A stretch of DNA of 64,000 bases. Source: Erythrobacter sanguineus. GTDB lineage: Bacteria; Pseudomonadota; Alphaproteobacteria; Sphingomonadales; Sphingomonadaceae. This document shows, piece after piece, positions 28,107 to 37,404 of the stretch; position 1 is the first letter of the stretch, and each line of letters opens with the position of its first letter. The stretch is taken from contig CAMCUB010000007.1 in the NCBI GenBank assembly GCA_945878845.1, positions 48,725 through 112,724 on the forward strand, in the 5' to 3' direction. Under the pieces are notes generated by a model. That model was given only the letters and a program-made list of their open reading frames with translations. It had not been told where the DNA came from and made no database searches. A program made the translations under genes and the position numbers.

Positions 28107-29581
28107 TTGATCTTCTGCCCGGCCTGCTGGCGCAGGTAATCGGCCTCGAAGGCGGCGCGCGGGTCGGTCAGCTCCTTCGGGGGGAGCGGCTTGCCCACCA
28201 GCTGCGCGATCGCGGGAGCAGGCGCGGCGCTCGGCGAGCGGACGCGCCAAATAATCCCGGCGGTATCGTCCGACACCAGCAGCGAGCCGTCGGGCCCCCA
28301 CGTCACCCAGGTCGGCCGCCCGTGAGTCTTGCCGTCGCCGGTGAGGAAGCCGGTCAGCACCGGCTTGGGCTTGCCGACCGGATTGCCGCGCTCGTCGAAG
28401 TCGACGAACACCACGTCATAGCCCGAGGGCGGCTTGCGGTTCCACGAACCGTGCCGCGCGATGAAGGCCCCGCCGGCGAAGCCTGCGCCCATCCGGTCGC
28501 CCTCCTTGGAAAACACCAGCCCCAGCGCCGCCACGTGCGGCCCGAGCGCATATTCGGGCTTCCTCACATATTCCATCAGGAAACGCGGCATCGGCGCGTC
28601 GACACGGCGGTCGCGGTTGGTCCGGTAATAGACCCAGGGCCAGCCATATTGCGCGCCGACCGGCACATTGGTGAGGTAATCGGGGACCAGATCGCTGCCG
28701 AGCATGTCTCGCTCGTTCACAGTGGTCCACAGCTCGCCGCTCCAGGGCGAGAAATCGAGCCCGTTGGGATTGCGCAGGCCCGCTGCGAACTGGCGCTGGC
28801 GCTTGGTCGCGAAATCATACTCCCAGATCAGCGCGCGGCCTTCCTCGAGCTTCATGCCCGATTCGCCGATATTGCTGACCGAGCCGACCGCGACATAGAG
28901 CTGCTTGCCATCAGGCGAGAGCTTCAAGTTGCGCATCCAGTGCCCGCCGCCCGGCGCGAGGTCCATGACCTTGGTGCCCTTGCCGCTTACCGCGTCCGCC
29001 CCCAGCGCATAGGGGAAGGCCATCACGGCATTGTGGTTGCCGACATAAAGCGTGCCATCGGTCCAGGCGAGGCCCGAGGGCGAATCGAGGCCTTCGGCAG
29101 CGATCACCTTGCGGACCTCGGCCGTGCCATTGCCGTCGGCATCGCGCAGCAGCACGATCTGGTTGGGGGAGGCGCCGGTCGCCCCGGCCTGGGTCAACAG
29201 GCGCTCGGCGATCCAGCCCTTGATCGCGTCCATCACCCCGCCGCCGGCATTGTCGACTTGCGGCGCGCGGGTCAGGCTGACCAGCACATCGCCATTGGGC
29301 AGGGTGTAGAGCGTGCGCGGGTGCTCGAGCCCCTCGGCAAAGCGCACGACTTCCAGCCCCTCGGCGGGCGTCGGCGCTTCGCCTGCGGCCCAGCCCACGG
29401 GTTCGGCGACCTGCACCGTCGGGAAGGTCTGGGCGTCGGCCTCCTGCAGCACCGGGTCCTTGCCTGCGACCTCCTCGACGCTGAGGTCGGCGGTGTCGCC
29501 GCGGCTCACGAACCAGAGCCCGGCCCCGGTCACGACGATGAAGACAGCGAGAGCGATTGCGATTTTGCGGAAGAATGCCAT
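28103..29581 (-). CDS. PQQ-type sorbosone/glucose dehydrogenase-like protein
   Basis: MAFFRKIAIALAVFIVVTGAGLWFV signal anchor; GLRNPNGLDFSPWSGELWTTVNERDMLGSDLVPDYLT and GAFIARHGSWNRKPPSGYDVVFV. Confidence 0.88.
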   Translation of the reverse strand: MAFFRKIAIALAVFIVVTGAGLWFVSRGDTADLSVEEVAGKDPVLQEADAQTFPTVQVAEPVGWAAGEAPTPAEGLEVVRFAEGLEHPRTLYTLPNGDVLVSLTRAPQVDNAGGGVMDAIKGWIAERLLTQAGATGASPNQIVLLRDADGNGTAEVRKVIAAEGLDSPSGLAWTDGTLYVGNHNAVMAFPYALGADAVSGKGTKVMDLAPGGGHWMRNLKLSPDGKQLYVAVGSVSNIGESGMKLEEGRALIWEYDFATKRQRQFAAGLRNPNGLDFSPWSGELWTTVNERDMLGSDLVPDYLTNVPVGAQYGWPWVYYRTNRDRRVDAPMPRFLMEYVRKPEYALGPHVAALGLVFSKEGDRMGAGFAGGAFIARHGSWNRKPPSGYDVVFVDFDERGNPVGKPKPVLTGFLTGDGKTHGRPTWVTWGPDGSLLVSDDTAGIIWRVRSPSAAPAPAIAQLVGKPLPPKELTDPRAAFEADYLRQQAGQKIN

Positions 29582-29639
29582 GTGGCACGGGATAAAGCCG
29601 CGCCGCGCTGGCGGCAAGCGACGAAAGACCAGACCTGCG

Positions 29640-30140
29640 ATGTACGATTTCAAGCCCGACACCCCGCTCCCCGCGGACGAACTCTACCGCGAGCTCCTCG
29701 CCGCCGCCGGGGCACTGACCGAGGGCGAGCCCGATGCGGTCGCCAACATGGCCAATGTCGCGGCGCTCCTGTGGGAGTTCCTGCCCGATCTCAACTGGGC
29801 GGGGTTCTACCGGGTGGCACCGGCGAAGGGCGGCGGCGCGGAGGAACTGGTGCTCGGGCCGTTTGTGGGCCGCCCGGCCTGCATCCGCATCCCCTTCGGC
29901 AGCGGCGTGTGCGGGGCGGCGGCGCAAAGTCGCGCGACGCAACTTGTCGCGGACGTCCACGCCTTCCCCGGCCACATCGCCTGCGACGCCGCCAGCGCGA
30001 GCGAGCTGGTCGTGCCGGTGCTGCGCGACGGCGCGGTGATCGCGGTGATCGATCTCGACAGCCCCACCCCCGCCCGCTTCACCGAGGCCGATGCCAAGGG
30101 GATCGAGGCGCTCGCCGCGCTGCTCTCGGCCCGGATCTGA
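29640..30140 (+). CDS. GAF domain protein, free methionine-(R)-sulfoxide reductase-like
   Basis: MYDFKPDTPLPADELYRELL...NWAGFYRV...GPFVGRPACIRIPFGSGVCGAAAQSRATQLVADVHAFPGHIACDAASASELVVPV. Confidence 0.9.
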   Translation: MYDFKPDTPLPADELYRELLAAAGALTEGEPDAVANMANVAALLWEFLPDLNWAGFYRVAPAKGGGAEELVLGPFVGRPACIRIPFGSGVCGAAAQSRATQLVADVHAFPGHIACDAASASELVVPVLRDGAVIAVIDLDSPTPARFTEADAKGIEALAALLSARI

Positions 30141-30262
30141 CGGGCGGCGCCGATCCATCCCGAAACGGGACAGGAGTCACACCCCGCTTGGGCGCAGCGG
30201 CCTGACAGTGTTAGTCTTTTGCTAACCATCAGCTGACCTGGCTGATTCAGGGGGATTCGCCC

Positions 30263-31165
30263 ATGTCCAAGTCTGTCTCTACCCTTCCGCTCGCCGCGCT
30301 GGCGCTGCTGGCCGTCCCTGCTGCCGTGCAGGCGCAGAATTTCAGCGACCTGCCGCCGCTCGCCCCGATGGGCCAGAACGAACTGCGCGAACTGCCCGCC
30401 GACTTGCGCAGCGCGCCCACCCCTGCGCCGGTGACGGCGATCCGCCCAACCGAGACGGTGACGATTATCGACGGGGTCGAGACCATCACCCGCACCCGTT
30501 ACATCTCCGCGCCCGGCGCGCGGCCCCCGGCGCCGCAGGGCTATGCGCCGCAATATTTCCCTGGCCAGGGCTACGCCCCGCAGGGCCATGGCTACGGCTA
30601 TGCCGCCGCTGCTCCGGCCGTGTTCGAGCGCGAGCAGTGGATCGACGAATGCCGCCGTCGCACCCGCGGGCAGAATCGCGACCGCACCGGCCTCATCATC
30701 GGCGGCCTGCTCGGCGCGATCGGCGGCGGGATTGCCGGCTACGAGATCGCCGGCGCGGGTGACCGTGTGCTCGGCACCGTGCTCGGCGTGGGCGGCGGCG
30801 GGTTGATCGGCGGCCTCATCGGCAGCCTGTTCGACGGCGACAAGAAGAAGAACCTCTACGACTGCGAAGCCGCGCTCGACAGCTACCTGTCGGCCTATGG
30901 CGCTCCCGGTCCGCGTGTCGCCAGCCGCGAGATCGCCTATCCGGGCTACGGCTATGGCTATGGCTACCCGCAGGCCTATTCCTACGGCTACACCTATGCC
31001 CCGCCGGCGCAGGTGGTGATCGTGCCGGTGCGCACCGAGGTGCAGCAGCAGGTCGTCGTGCGCGAGATCGTGCGCGAGGAGCGCTACACCGTCCCCGGCG
31101 CAACGCGGATCATCGATCCCGCCCCGCGTCCGCGCCCGAGCAAGAAGATGCTGCGCCAGCGCTGA
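30263..31165 (+). CDS. Glycine-zipper 2TM domain protein with Tyr/Gly-rich segment
   Basis: LIIGGLLGAIGGGIAGYEIAGAGDRVLGTVLGVGGGGLIGGLIGSLFD; low-complexity YPGYGYGYGYPQAYSYGYTYAPP. Confidence 0.8.
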   Translation: MSKSVSTLPLAALALLAVPAAVQAQNFSDLPPLAPMGQNELRELPADLRSAPTPAPVTAIRPTETVTIIDGVETITRTRYISAPGARPPAPQGYAPQYFPGQGYAPQGHGYGYAAAAPAVFEREQWIDECRRRTRGQNRDRTGLIIGGLLGAIGGGIAGYEIAGAGDRVLGTVLGVGGGGLIGGLIGSLFDGDKKKNLYDCEAALDSYLSAYGAPGPRVASREIAYPGYGYGYGYPQAYSYGYTYAPPAQVVIVPVRTEVQQQVVVREIVREERYTVPGATRIIDPAPRPRPSKKMLRQR

Positions 31166-31167
31166 GT

Positions 31168-31183
31168 TTTTTCACGTGGAACG
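31168..31183. other. Degenerate parS-like site (low confidence)
   Basis: tttttcacgtggaacg, three mismatches to TGTTTCACGTGAAACA. Confidence 0.3.
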
Positions 31184-31204
31184 CCCCCGTTTGGGGGCGC
31201 AAGA

Positions 31205-31248
31205 GAAAAGCCCCGCAAGCTCAGGCGAACTTGCGGGGCTTTTTCGTG
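31205..31248. terminator. Bidirectional intrinsic terminator between convergent genes
   Basis: aaaagccccgcaagctcaggcgaacttgcggggcttttt. Confidence 0.88.
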
Positions 31249-31264
31249 CCCGGACGCGCGTTTC

Positions 31265-32239
31265 TTAAATCTCTCCGCCCGTCAGCCGCTGGCACAGCAA
31301 ATCGAGCTGGTCGAGCGTCGTATAGCGGATCGTGATCGTGCCCTTGCGCGGGTCGCTTTCGGGCTTGATCTTGACCGTCAGGCCGAGAAATTCCTCGAGA
31401 TGCTGCTGCACCGCGACGATATCGGCGTTCTCGGTGCTGAGATAGGCGGGCTCGGCAGCGCGCTCCGGGCGCTTGGCCGGCTTGCGGGTGAGCGTCTCGA
31501 TATCGCGCACCGACAGCCCCTCGGCCACCGCGATCGCGGCCAGTTCGCGCGCGTCATCGCGGCCGATCAGCGCGCGGGCGTGGCCCATGGTCAGCTTGCC
31601 CTCCTGGATCAGGTCGAGCACATCATCCGGCAGCGTCACCAGCCGCATCATGTTGGCGACATGGCTGCGCGACTTTTCGACCATCTTTGCGATGTCGACC
31701 TGGATCAGCCCCTCTTCCTCGGCGAGGCGGTGATAGGCGCGCGCTTCCTCGACCGGATTGAGGTCCTCGCGCTGCAGGTTCTCGATCAGCGCGAGCGCCA
31801 TGACCTCGCGGTCTGACAGGGCGCGCACCAGCGCCGGGATCTCGTGCAGCCGCGCCTTCTGCGCCGCGCGCCAGCGGCGCTCGCCCGCGACCAGCTGGTA
31901 GCCGTCACCGGCGGGATTCGGGCGGACGATGATGGGTTGGATCACGCCCCTTGTCGCGATCGACGCGGCCAGCTCCTCGAGCGCGGCCTCATCGAAATAT
32001 TTGCGCGGGTTGCCGGGGAGCGGCTTGATGCTCGCCAGCGGCAGCATGCGCAGCGGCGAGGCACCGGGCTGCGGAGCCTCGGCCGCCGCAGTGGCAATCT
32101 CCTCGCGGCGCACCAGGGGCTCTTCGCGGCGGGTCTCGCCCAGCAAGGCGCCCAGCCCCTTGCCAAGGCGGCGCGGCTTGTCCGTTCCGGCGCGTGAAAT
32201 TGCCGTGATTTCAGCGGTTTGGTCAGTATTATCGGTCAT
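31265..32239 (-). CDS. parB: Chromosome partitioning protein ParB
   Basis: KPRRLGKGLGALLGE; KPLPGNPRKYFDEAALEELAASIATRGVIQPIIVRP; YQLVAGERRWRAAQKARLHEIPAL (CTPase motif GERRWRA). Confidence 0.97.
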   Translation of the reverse strand: MTDNTDQTAEITAISRAGTDKPRRLGKGLGALLGETRREEPLVRREEIATAAAEAPQPGASPLRMLPLASIKPLPGNPRKYFDEAALEELAASIATRGVIQPIIVRPNPAGDGYQLVAGERRWRAAQKARLHEIPALVRALSDREVMALALIENLQREDLNPVEEARAYHRLAEEEGLIQVDIAKMVEKSRSHVANMMRLVTLPDDVLDLIQEGKLTMGHARALIGRDDARELAAIAVAEGLSVRDIETLTRKPAKRPERAAEPAYLSTENADIVAVQQHLEEFLGLTVKIKPESDPRKGTITIRYTTLDQLDLLCQRLTGGEI

Positions 32240-33012
32240 GCCGCTTGTCTTTCTGCGGGAAAGCGCCCGATCAGTTCGCGTGCCAGCGCCATATAGGCGC
32301 GGCTGCCGGTGCAATGCTGGTCATAGATCAGCGCAGGCAGGCCGTGGCTCGGCGCCTCGGACAGGCGGACGTTGCGCGGGATCACCGTCTCGAACACCAG
32401 CTTGCCGAGGCAATCGCGCACGTCGTCCGACACCTGGTCGGTCAGCCGGTTGCGCCGGTCATACATGGTGAGCGCGACACCGATGATGCCGAGCTCGGGA
32501 TTGAAGCGCTGCTGCACCTGATCGACCGTCTGGAGCAGCTGGCTGAGGCCTTCCAGCGCGAAGAACTCGCATTGCAGCGGCACCAGCAGTGTGTTGGCGG
32601 CGCAGAGCGCGTTGAGCGTCAGCAGGCCGAGCGAGGGCGGGCAGTCGATGAAGCAGATGTCGTGCCCGGTATAGCCGGCCAGCGCGCGGTGGAGCCGGTG
32701 GGTGCGACCCTCGACCGCGACCAGCTCGACCTCGGCGCCCGACAGATCGACCGTCGCCGGGATGATGTCGAGCCGGGGGATCGCAGTCGGGACGATGGCT
32801 GATGCCAGCGCCACCTCGTCGACCAGCAGGTCATAGCTCGACACTTCGCGGTCGGCCGCGTGCACGCCCAGACCGGTCGAGGCATTGCCCTGCGGATCGA
32901 GGTCGATCAGCAGCGTGCGCCAGCCGGTCGCGGCCATCGCGGTGGCGATGTTGATCGCGGTGGTGGTCTTGCCCACTCCGCCCTTCTGATTAGCAATCGC
33001 GATGGTCAGCAT
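32236..33012 (-). CDS. parA: Chromosome partitioning ATPase ParA
   Basis: MLTIAIANQKGGVGKTTTAINIATAMA deviant Walker A; LLIDLDPQGNASTGLG. Confidence 0.97.
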   Translation of the reverse strand: MLTIAIANQKGGVGKTTTAINIATAMAATGWRTLLIDLDPQGNASTGLGVHAADREVSSYDLLVDEVALASAIVPTAIPRLDIIPATVDLSGAEVELVAVEGRTHRLHRALAGYTGHDICFIDCPPSLGLLTLNALCAANTLLVPLQCEFFALEGLSQLLQTVDQVQQRFNPELGIIGVALTMYDRRNRLTDQVSDDVRDCLGKLVFETVIPRNVRLSEAPSHGLPALIYDQHCTGSRAYMALARELIGRFPAERQAA

Positions 33013-33068
33013 GGTTTTCCTGTCCTTCCGCGCGCCGATTCATGGTGAATCCGCACAGGTTTCGCGCC

Positions 33069-33695
33069 TTAGACCTTCACGATGATCCCCGCCTCGGGAT
33101 CGGTCAAGGAATGTTTCACGTGAAACATTGCCCGAATCGAAGGCTTGAGCGCCTCCAATTCCTGCGCCGCAGAGCGCCCCTTGGGCAACACGTAAGCCGT
33201 GGCCCTTGTGGAGAAGGGTGCGGATAGATCGAGAAGTTTGGGGAGAGGTGCGAAGGCACGTGCCGAAATGGCGCGGGCGGGGAAAGGCGCGACGCGTTCG
33301 AGGCGTTGGCCTTCGACGCGGCATTTCGAGAGTTTCAGGGTGTCGATGACCCGCTGGAGGAACTCCACCCGCCGCGCGCGTGATTCGACCAGCACCACGG
33401 GCATGTTGGGGTTGAGTGCGGCGATCACCAGTCCGGGGAAGCCGGGGCCGCTGCCGAGATCGAGCCAGGGCCCACCCGCATTCGCGCCCAATGTTTCACG
33501 TGAAACATTTTCGATGAGCTGCGCCGAGTCGGCCATATGCCGCTGCCACAGGTGTGGCTCGGTCGCTTTGGCGATGAGGTTCTGGCGCTGGTTCTCCTCC
33601 AGCACCAGCGCGGCGAAGGCCTCAAGCCGCGCCATGCCCGCCGCGTCGGTCAGCCCGGCAACATAGGCGCGGGCTTCTTCCTCGGTGGTAATCAT
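33069..33695 (-). CDS. rsmG: 16S rRNA (guanine527-N7)-methyltransferase RsmG
   Basis: [40 protein letters not shown]; contains two translated parS sites. Confidence 0.95.
   Translation of the reverse strand: MITTEEEARAYVAGLTDAAGMARLEAFAALVLEENQRQNLIAKATEPHLWQRHMADSAQLIENVSRETLGANAGGPWLDLGSGPGFPGLVIAALNPNMPVVLVESRARRVEFLQRVIDTLKLSKCRVEGQRLERVAPFPARAISARAFAPLPKLLDLSAPFSTRATAYVLPKGRSAAQELEALKPSIRAMFHVKHSLTDPEAGIIVKV
33112..33127. other. parS site (perfect 16-bp palindrome), inside rsmG
   Basis: tgtttcacgtgaaaca. Confidence 0.95.
33492..33507. other. parS site (perfect), inside rsmG
   Basis: tgtttcacgtgaaaca. Confidence 0.95.
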
Positions 33696-35542
33696 GCCGC
33701 GAGCCTGCGCCGCGCATGGACCAGCAGCGCCGAGAGTGCCGCCGGCGTCACCCCCGGCACACGGCCCGCCGCCGCCAGCGTCCCCGGCGCGGCCTTAGTC
33801 AGGCGCTCGATCATCTCGTTGGAGAGGCCCGGCACCTCGACATAGGGGAAGTCCGATGGCAGCGGCAGCGCCTCGCTCGCGCGCAGATCGCGCAGCTCGG
33901 AGTCCTGCCGCGCGAGGTAGGGCGCATAGGCGGCATCCTCGGCCATTTCCTCGGCCAGCAGCGGGTCGAGCGCGGTGATCTCGCCCAGCCACGGGGCGAG
34001 CGCCTCGGGGGTGACGCCGTCATAGCGCAACCATTCGGCGAGCGGCTTCTCGCCGTGGTCGCGCCGCACCGGCAGGCCGAGACCGGCAAGTTCGCTGGCG
34101 TGGACCTTCTCGGAATGTTTCACGTGAAACATTTTGCGGGTCTCCTCGCGGCGCTCCCACCACATGCGGCGCTCCTCGCCGATGCAGCCCGCCTCGATGC
34201 CGAGGACCGTCAGGCGCGACGCGGCATTGTTGGCGCGCAGCCGCAGGCGGTATTCGGCGCGGGCGGTGAGCATGCGGTAGGGCTCGGAGACGCCCTGCAG
34301 GGTGAGGTCGTCGACCATCACCGCGATGTAGCTGTTCGCGCGGTCGAGGCTAGGCGCCGCCTTGCCCAAAGCCGCCGCAGCCGCCTCCAGCCCCGCAACC
34401 AGCCCCTGTGCGGCCGCCTCCTCGTAGCCGGTCGTACCGTTGATCTGCCCCGCGCAATAGAGCCCCGGGATCGCCCGCACCTGCAGGTCGGGCGTCAGCG
34501 CGCGCGGGTCGATATGATCATACTCCACAGCATAGCCCGGCTGCACGATCTCGGCGCGCGCGCAGCCCGGCATCGTCCGCACCACCAGCTCCTGCACGTC
34601 CACAGGCAGCGAGGTGCTGATGCCGTTGGGATAGACCATATGCGTGTCCAGCCCCTCGGGCTCGAGGAACACCTGATGCCCCTCGCGGTCGCCGAAGCGG
34701 TGGATCTTGTCCTCGATTGAGGGGCAATAGCGCGGCCCCGCCGCCGCAATCGCGCCCGAGAACAGCGGCGAGCGGTGGAGATTGGCGCGGATCGCGTCAT
34801 GGCCCGCCTGCGTCGTGCGGGTGATCGCGCAGAACACCTGCGGGTTGATGCGACGCTCGGTGAGCGGGGACATGGTCCAGGCCTCCCCATCGGAGGGTTG
34901 CTCCTCGAGCACCGCCCAGTCGATGGTCCGGCCATCCAGACGCGGCGGGGTGCCGGTCTTGAGGCGTGCCATCGGGAGGTCGGCCCCGCGCAGCTGCTGC
35001 GCGAGGCGATGCGCGGCATTCTCGCCAATGCGCCCGCCCTCGAAGCGCTCCTCGCCGCGGAACAGGATGCCGCCGAGGAAGGTGCCGGTGCACAGCACCA
35101 CGCGCGGGGCTTCGAGGATGGTGCCGTCCGCCAGCTCCAGCCCGGCGACCGCCCCACCCTTCAACACCAGCGCGGCGGCCTCGCCCTGCACCAGCGTGAG
35201 GCCCGGTTGCCCGCGCACCGCCGCCTGCACCGCCGCCTTGAACCGCACCCGGTCGGCCTGCACGCGCGGGCCCCACACGGCGCTGCCCTTGGAGCGGTTG
35301 AGCATCCGGTAGTGGATCGCCCCCGCATCCGCCGCGCGGCCCAGCACCCCGTCGAGCGCATCGACCTCGCGCACCAGGTGCCCCTTGCCGAGACCGCCGA
35401 TGGCCGGATTGCAGCTCATCGCGCCGACGGCGGCGAGGTCAAAGCTCACCAACGCCGTGCGCGCGCCCATCCGCGCCGCCGCGCAGGCAGCCTCCACCCC
35501 GGCGTGACCGCCGCCGATGACGAGGACGTCGAAGGATTGCAT
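33692..35542 (-). CDS. mnmG: tRNA uridine-5-carboxymethylaminomethyl modification enzyme MnmG (GidA)
   Basis: [65 protein letters not shown]. Confidence 0.97.
   Translation of the reverse strand: MQSFDVLVIGGGHAGVEAACAAARMGARTALVSFDLAAVGAMSCNPAIGGLGKGHLVREVDALDGVLGRAADAGAIHYRMLNRSKGSAVWGPRVQADRVRFKAAVQAAVRGQPGLTLVQGEAAALVLKGGAVAGLELADGTILEAPRVVLCTGTFLGGILFRGEERFEGGRIGENAAHRLAQQLRGADLPMARLKTGTPPRLDGRTIDWAVLEEQPSDGEAWTMSPLTERRINPQVFCAITRTTQAGHDAIRANLHRSPLFSGAIAAAGPRYCPSIEDKIHRFGDREGHQVFLEPEGLDTHMVYPNGISTSLPVDVQELVVRTMPGCARAEIVQPGYAVEYDHIDPRALTPDLQVRAIPGLYCAGQINGTTGYEEAAAQGLVAGLEAAAAALGKAAPSLDRANSYIAVMVDDLTLQGVSEPYRMLTARAEYRLRLRANNAASRLTVLGIEAGCIGEERRMWWERREETRKMFHVKHSEKVHASELAGLGLPVRRDHGEKPLAEWLRYDGVTPEALAPWLGEITALDPLLAEEMAEDAAYAPYLARQDSELRDLRASEALPLPSDFPYVEVPGLSNEMIERLTKAAPGTLAAAGRVPGVTPAALSALLVHARRRLAA
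34116..34131. other. parS site (perfect), inside mnmG
   Basis: tgtttcacgtgaaaca. Confidence 0.95.
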
Positions 35543-35612
35543 GGGCGGGCAGATAGGGTGCGGGGGGCGAATCGTCAAAGATGATTCGTGGCTGAGCTAG
35601 GGCGCTCAGGAA

Positions 35613-35628
35613 TGTTTCACGTGAAACA
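35613..35628. other. parS site (perfect), mnmE-mnmG intergenic
   Basis: tgtttcacgtgaaaca. Confidence 0.96.
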
Positions 35629-35662
35629 TTGGGGGCAGGGTTTGAGCATGGATGAGGCAAAA

Positions 35663-35678
35663 TGTTTCACGTGAAACA
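35663..35678. other. parS site (perfect), mnmE-mnmG intergenic
   Basis: tgtttcacgtgaaaca. Confidence 0.96.
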
Positions 35679-35711
35679 TTTGGGTGGGGTCGGAGAAGCG
35701 TGAGCCGCCAA

Positions 35712-35727
35712 TGTTTCACGTAAAACA
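35712..35727. other. parS-like site, one mismatch, mnmE-mnmG intergenic
   Basis: tgtttcacgtaaaaca. Confidence 0.8.
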
Positions 35728-35746
35728 TTCAGCGCCGGCGCCCCAC

Positions 35747-37033
35747 TCACTTCCCGATGCAGAACCGCCCAAACAGGGTGTCGAGCATATCCTCGGTCGT
35801 CGCGCGCCCGATCAGCCGGTCGAAGGCGAGGCGCGCGCGGCGCAGTTCCTCCGCGACCAAGAGCGGATCGGACAGGGCCTTCGATGAGCGCAAGGCTTCC
35901 TCCGCTTCCGCAAGCCGGGCGTGCTGGCGGGCATTCAAAGCCGCCTCGCCTGGCTTGGGGAGCGCCGCACGCGCCGCTTCGACCAGCGCGGTCTTGAGCG
36001 CCGCAACCCCCTCGCCCGTCACCGCGGAGAGCGTGAAGCGGGCACCCGGCCTCGCCGCGAAGTCCGGGTGATCGGCCTGCGCAGCGATCTCCCAGGCGCC
36101 TTCCGGCCCCTCGCCCTCGCCCCCCAGCCAAAGCACCGCGTCGGCGCGAGCCAGCGCGCCGCGCGCGCGGTCGATGCCAATCGCCTCGATGGGGTCGGCG
36201 GCCTCACCTTCCCGCAGCCCCGCCGTGTCGACGAAGGTGAAAGGCACGCCGCCGATTGCCACTGCCCGCTCGATCAAGTCGCGCGTCGTTCCCGCGATGG
36301 GCGAGGTGATCGCCGCCTCGCTCTCGACCAGTGCGTTGAACAGGGTCGACTTGCCCGCATTGGGCGGCCCGGCGAGCACCACCCGGACCCCCTCCCCCAG
36401 CCGCTCGGAGCGCGGGCGGGCGAGCCATTCGGCCAGCTCCTCGGCCAGCGCGCCAATGTTCCACGTGAAACATTCGGGGAGATCGGCGGAGTCCTCCTCG
36501 TCCGAGAAATCGAGCACGCCCTCCACCTCGGCCGACAGCACCAGCGCCCGCTCGCGCCACCCTTCAACCTGCCGCGAAAGCGCCCCGCCCGCATTGGCGA
36601 GCGCGGCGGCGCGCTGCAATTCGGTCTCGGCGGAGAGAAGATCGGCCAGCCCTTCGGCCTCGGCGAGGTCGATCCGGCCATTGGCAAAGGCGCGGCGGGT
36701 GAATTCCCCTGGTTCCGCGCGACGTATCCCGCGAAGCGCAGCGAGCGCCCCCTCCACCGCCGCAATCACCGCGCGGCCCCCGTGACAGTGAAATTCAGCG
36801 AGATCCTCACCCGTCGCGGTCGCTGGTCCCGGGAACCACAGCACCAGCGCCTCGTCGAGCAGCGCCCCGTCCGTATCGCGCAACTTGGCCAGCGAGGCCC
36901 GGCGCGGTTCAGGCACCCTCCCCGCCAGCGCCAGCAACGCCTCCCGCGCCGCCGGGCCCGAGACGCGGATCACGCCCACGCCCGCAGGCGGCGCGCCGCT
37001 CGATACCGCGAAGATCGTCTCGGCGGTACTCAC
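35747..37033 (-). CDS. mnmE: tRNA modification GTPase MnmE
   Basis: GTG start VSTAETIFAVSSGAPPAGVGVIRVSGPAAREALLAL; VVLAGPPNAGKSTLFNALVESEAAITSPIAGTTRDLIE; C-terminal FCIGK. Confidence 0.97.
   Translation of the reverse strand: MSTAETIFAVSSGAPPAGVGVIRVSGPAAREALLALAGRVPEPRRASLAKLRDTDGALLDEALVLWFPGPATATGEDLAEFHCHGGRAVIAAVEGALAALRGIRRAEPGEFTRRAFANGRIDLAEAEGLADLLSAETELQRAAALANAGGALSRQVEGWRERALVLSAEVEGVLDFSDEEDSADLPECFTWNIGALAEELAEWLARPRSERLGEGVRVVLAGPPNAGKSTLFNALVESEAAITSPIAGTTRDLIERAVAIGGVPFTFVDTAGLREGEAADPIEAIGIDRARGALARADAVLWLGGEGEGPEGAWEIAAQADHPDFAARPGARFTLSAVTGEGVAALKTALVEAARAALPKPGEAALNARQHARLAEAEEALRSSKALSDPLLVAEELRRARLAFDRLIGRATTEDMLDTLFGRFCIGK
36457..36472. other. parS-like site, one mismatch, inside mnmE
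   Basis: tgttccacgtgaaaca. Confidence 0.8.
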
Positions 37034-37037
37034 AGGC

Positions 37038-37310
37038 TCAGTCGGAGGACTTCTTCTTCGACGCCCCAGGAACGCCACCGGCCGCCGCCTTCATCGAGCC
37101 TTCGACAAAGTTCTGGAACAGCTTCATCCCCATCTGCCCCATCGGCGCCAACGCGCTCGCATATTGCTGGAGCTGGTCGGGGTTCGAGACGCCCTGCATC
37201 GCCTTGGTCATGTTCTCGACATAGACATTATTCGCCGCGCTCACATCCGGCAGGCCCATGAAGTTGCGCGCCTCTTCGGGGGTGCAGTCGATTTCGATGG
37301 TGATCTTCAC
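37038..37310 (-). CDS. Conserved hypothetical (DUF6489-like) small protein
   Basis: GTG start VKITIEIDCTPEEARNFMGLPDVSAANNVYVENMTKAMQG...GMKLFQNFVEGSMKAAA. Confidence 0.7.
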   Translation of the reverse strand: MKITIEIDCTPEEARNFMGLPDVSAANNVYVENMTKAMQGVSNPDQLQQYASALAPMGQMGMKLFQNFVEGSMKAAAGGVPGASKKKSSD

Positions 37311-37404
37311 GGGCGCTGGTCTCCTCTCCTGCGTCTCCCCCCTCATTTGCGCTTGGCACGCCCGCAAGGCAAGGGATAGACCTAGGGCCAAAGGAGAGAC
37401 CCCC

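Noticed and set aside
27536-30205. 889-aa plus-strand ORF
   Set aside because: Out-of-frame and antisense read across three well-supported genes; no family motif.
33716-34720. Plus-strand ORF across mnmG that includes the peptide MFHVKH
   Set aside because: The palindromic parS reads the same on both strands; this is the antisense of mnmG and not a separate gene.
33112-35727. Repeated tgtttcacgtgaaaca units considered as a CRISPR or phage att array
   Set aside because: Irregular spacing overall, no spacers or cas genes, exact match to the parS consensus next to parAB.
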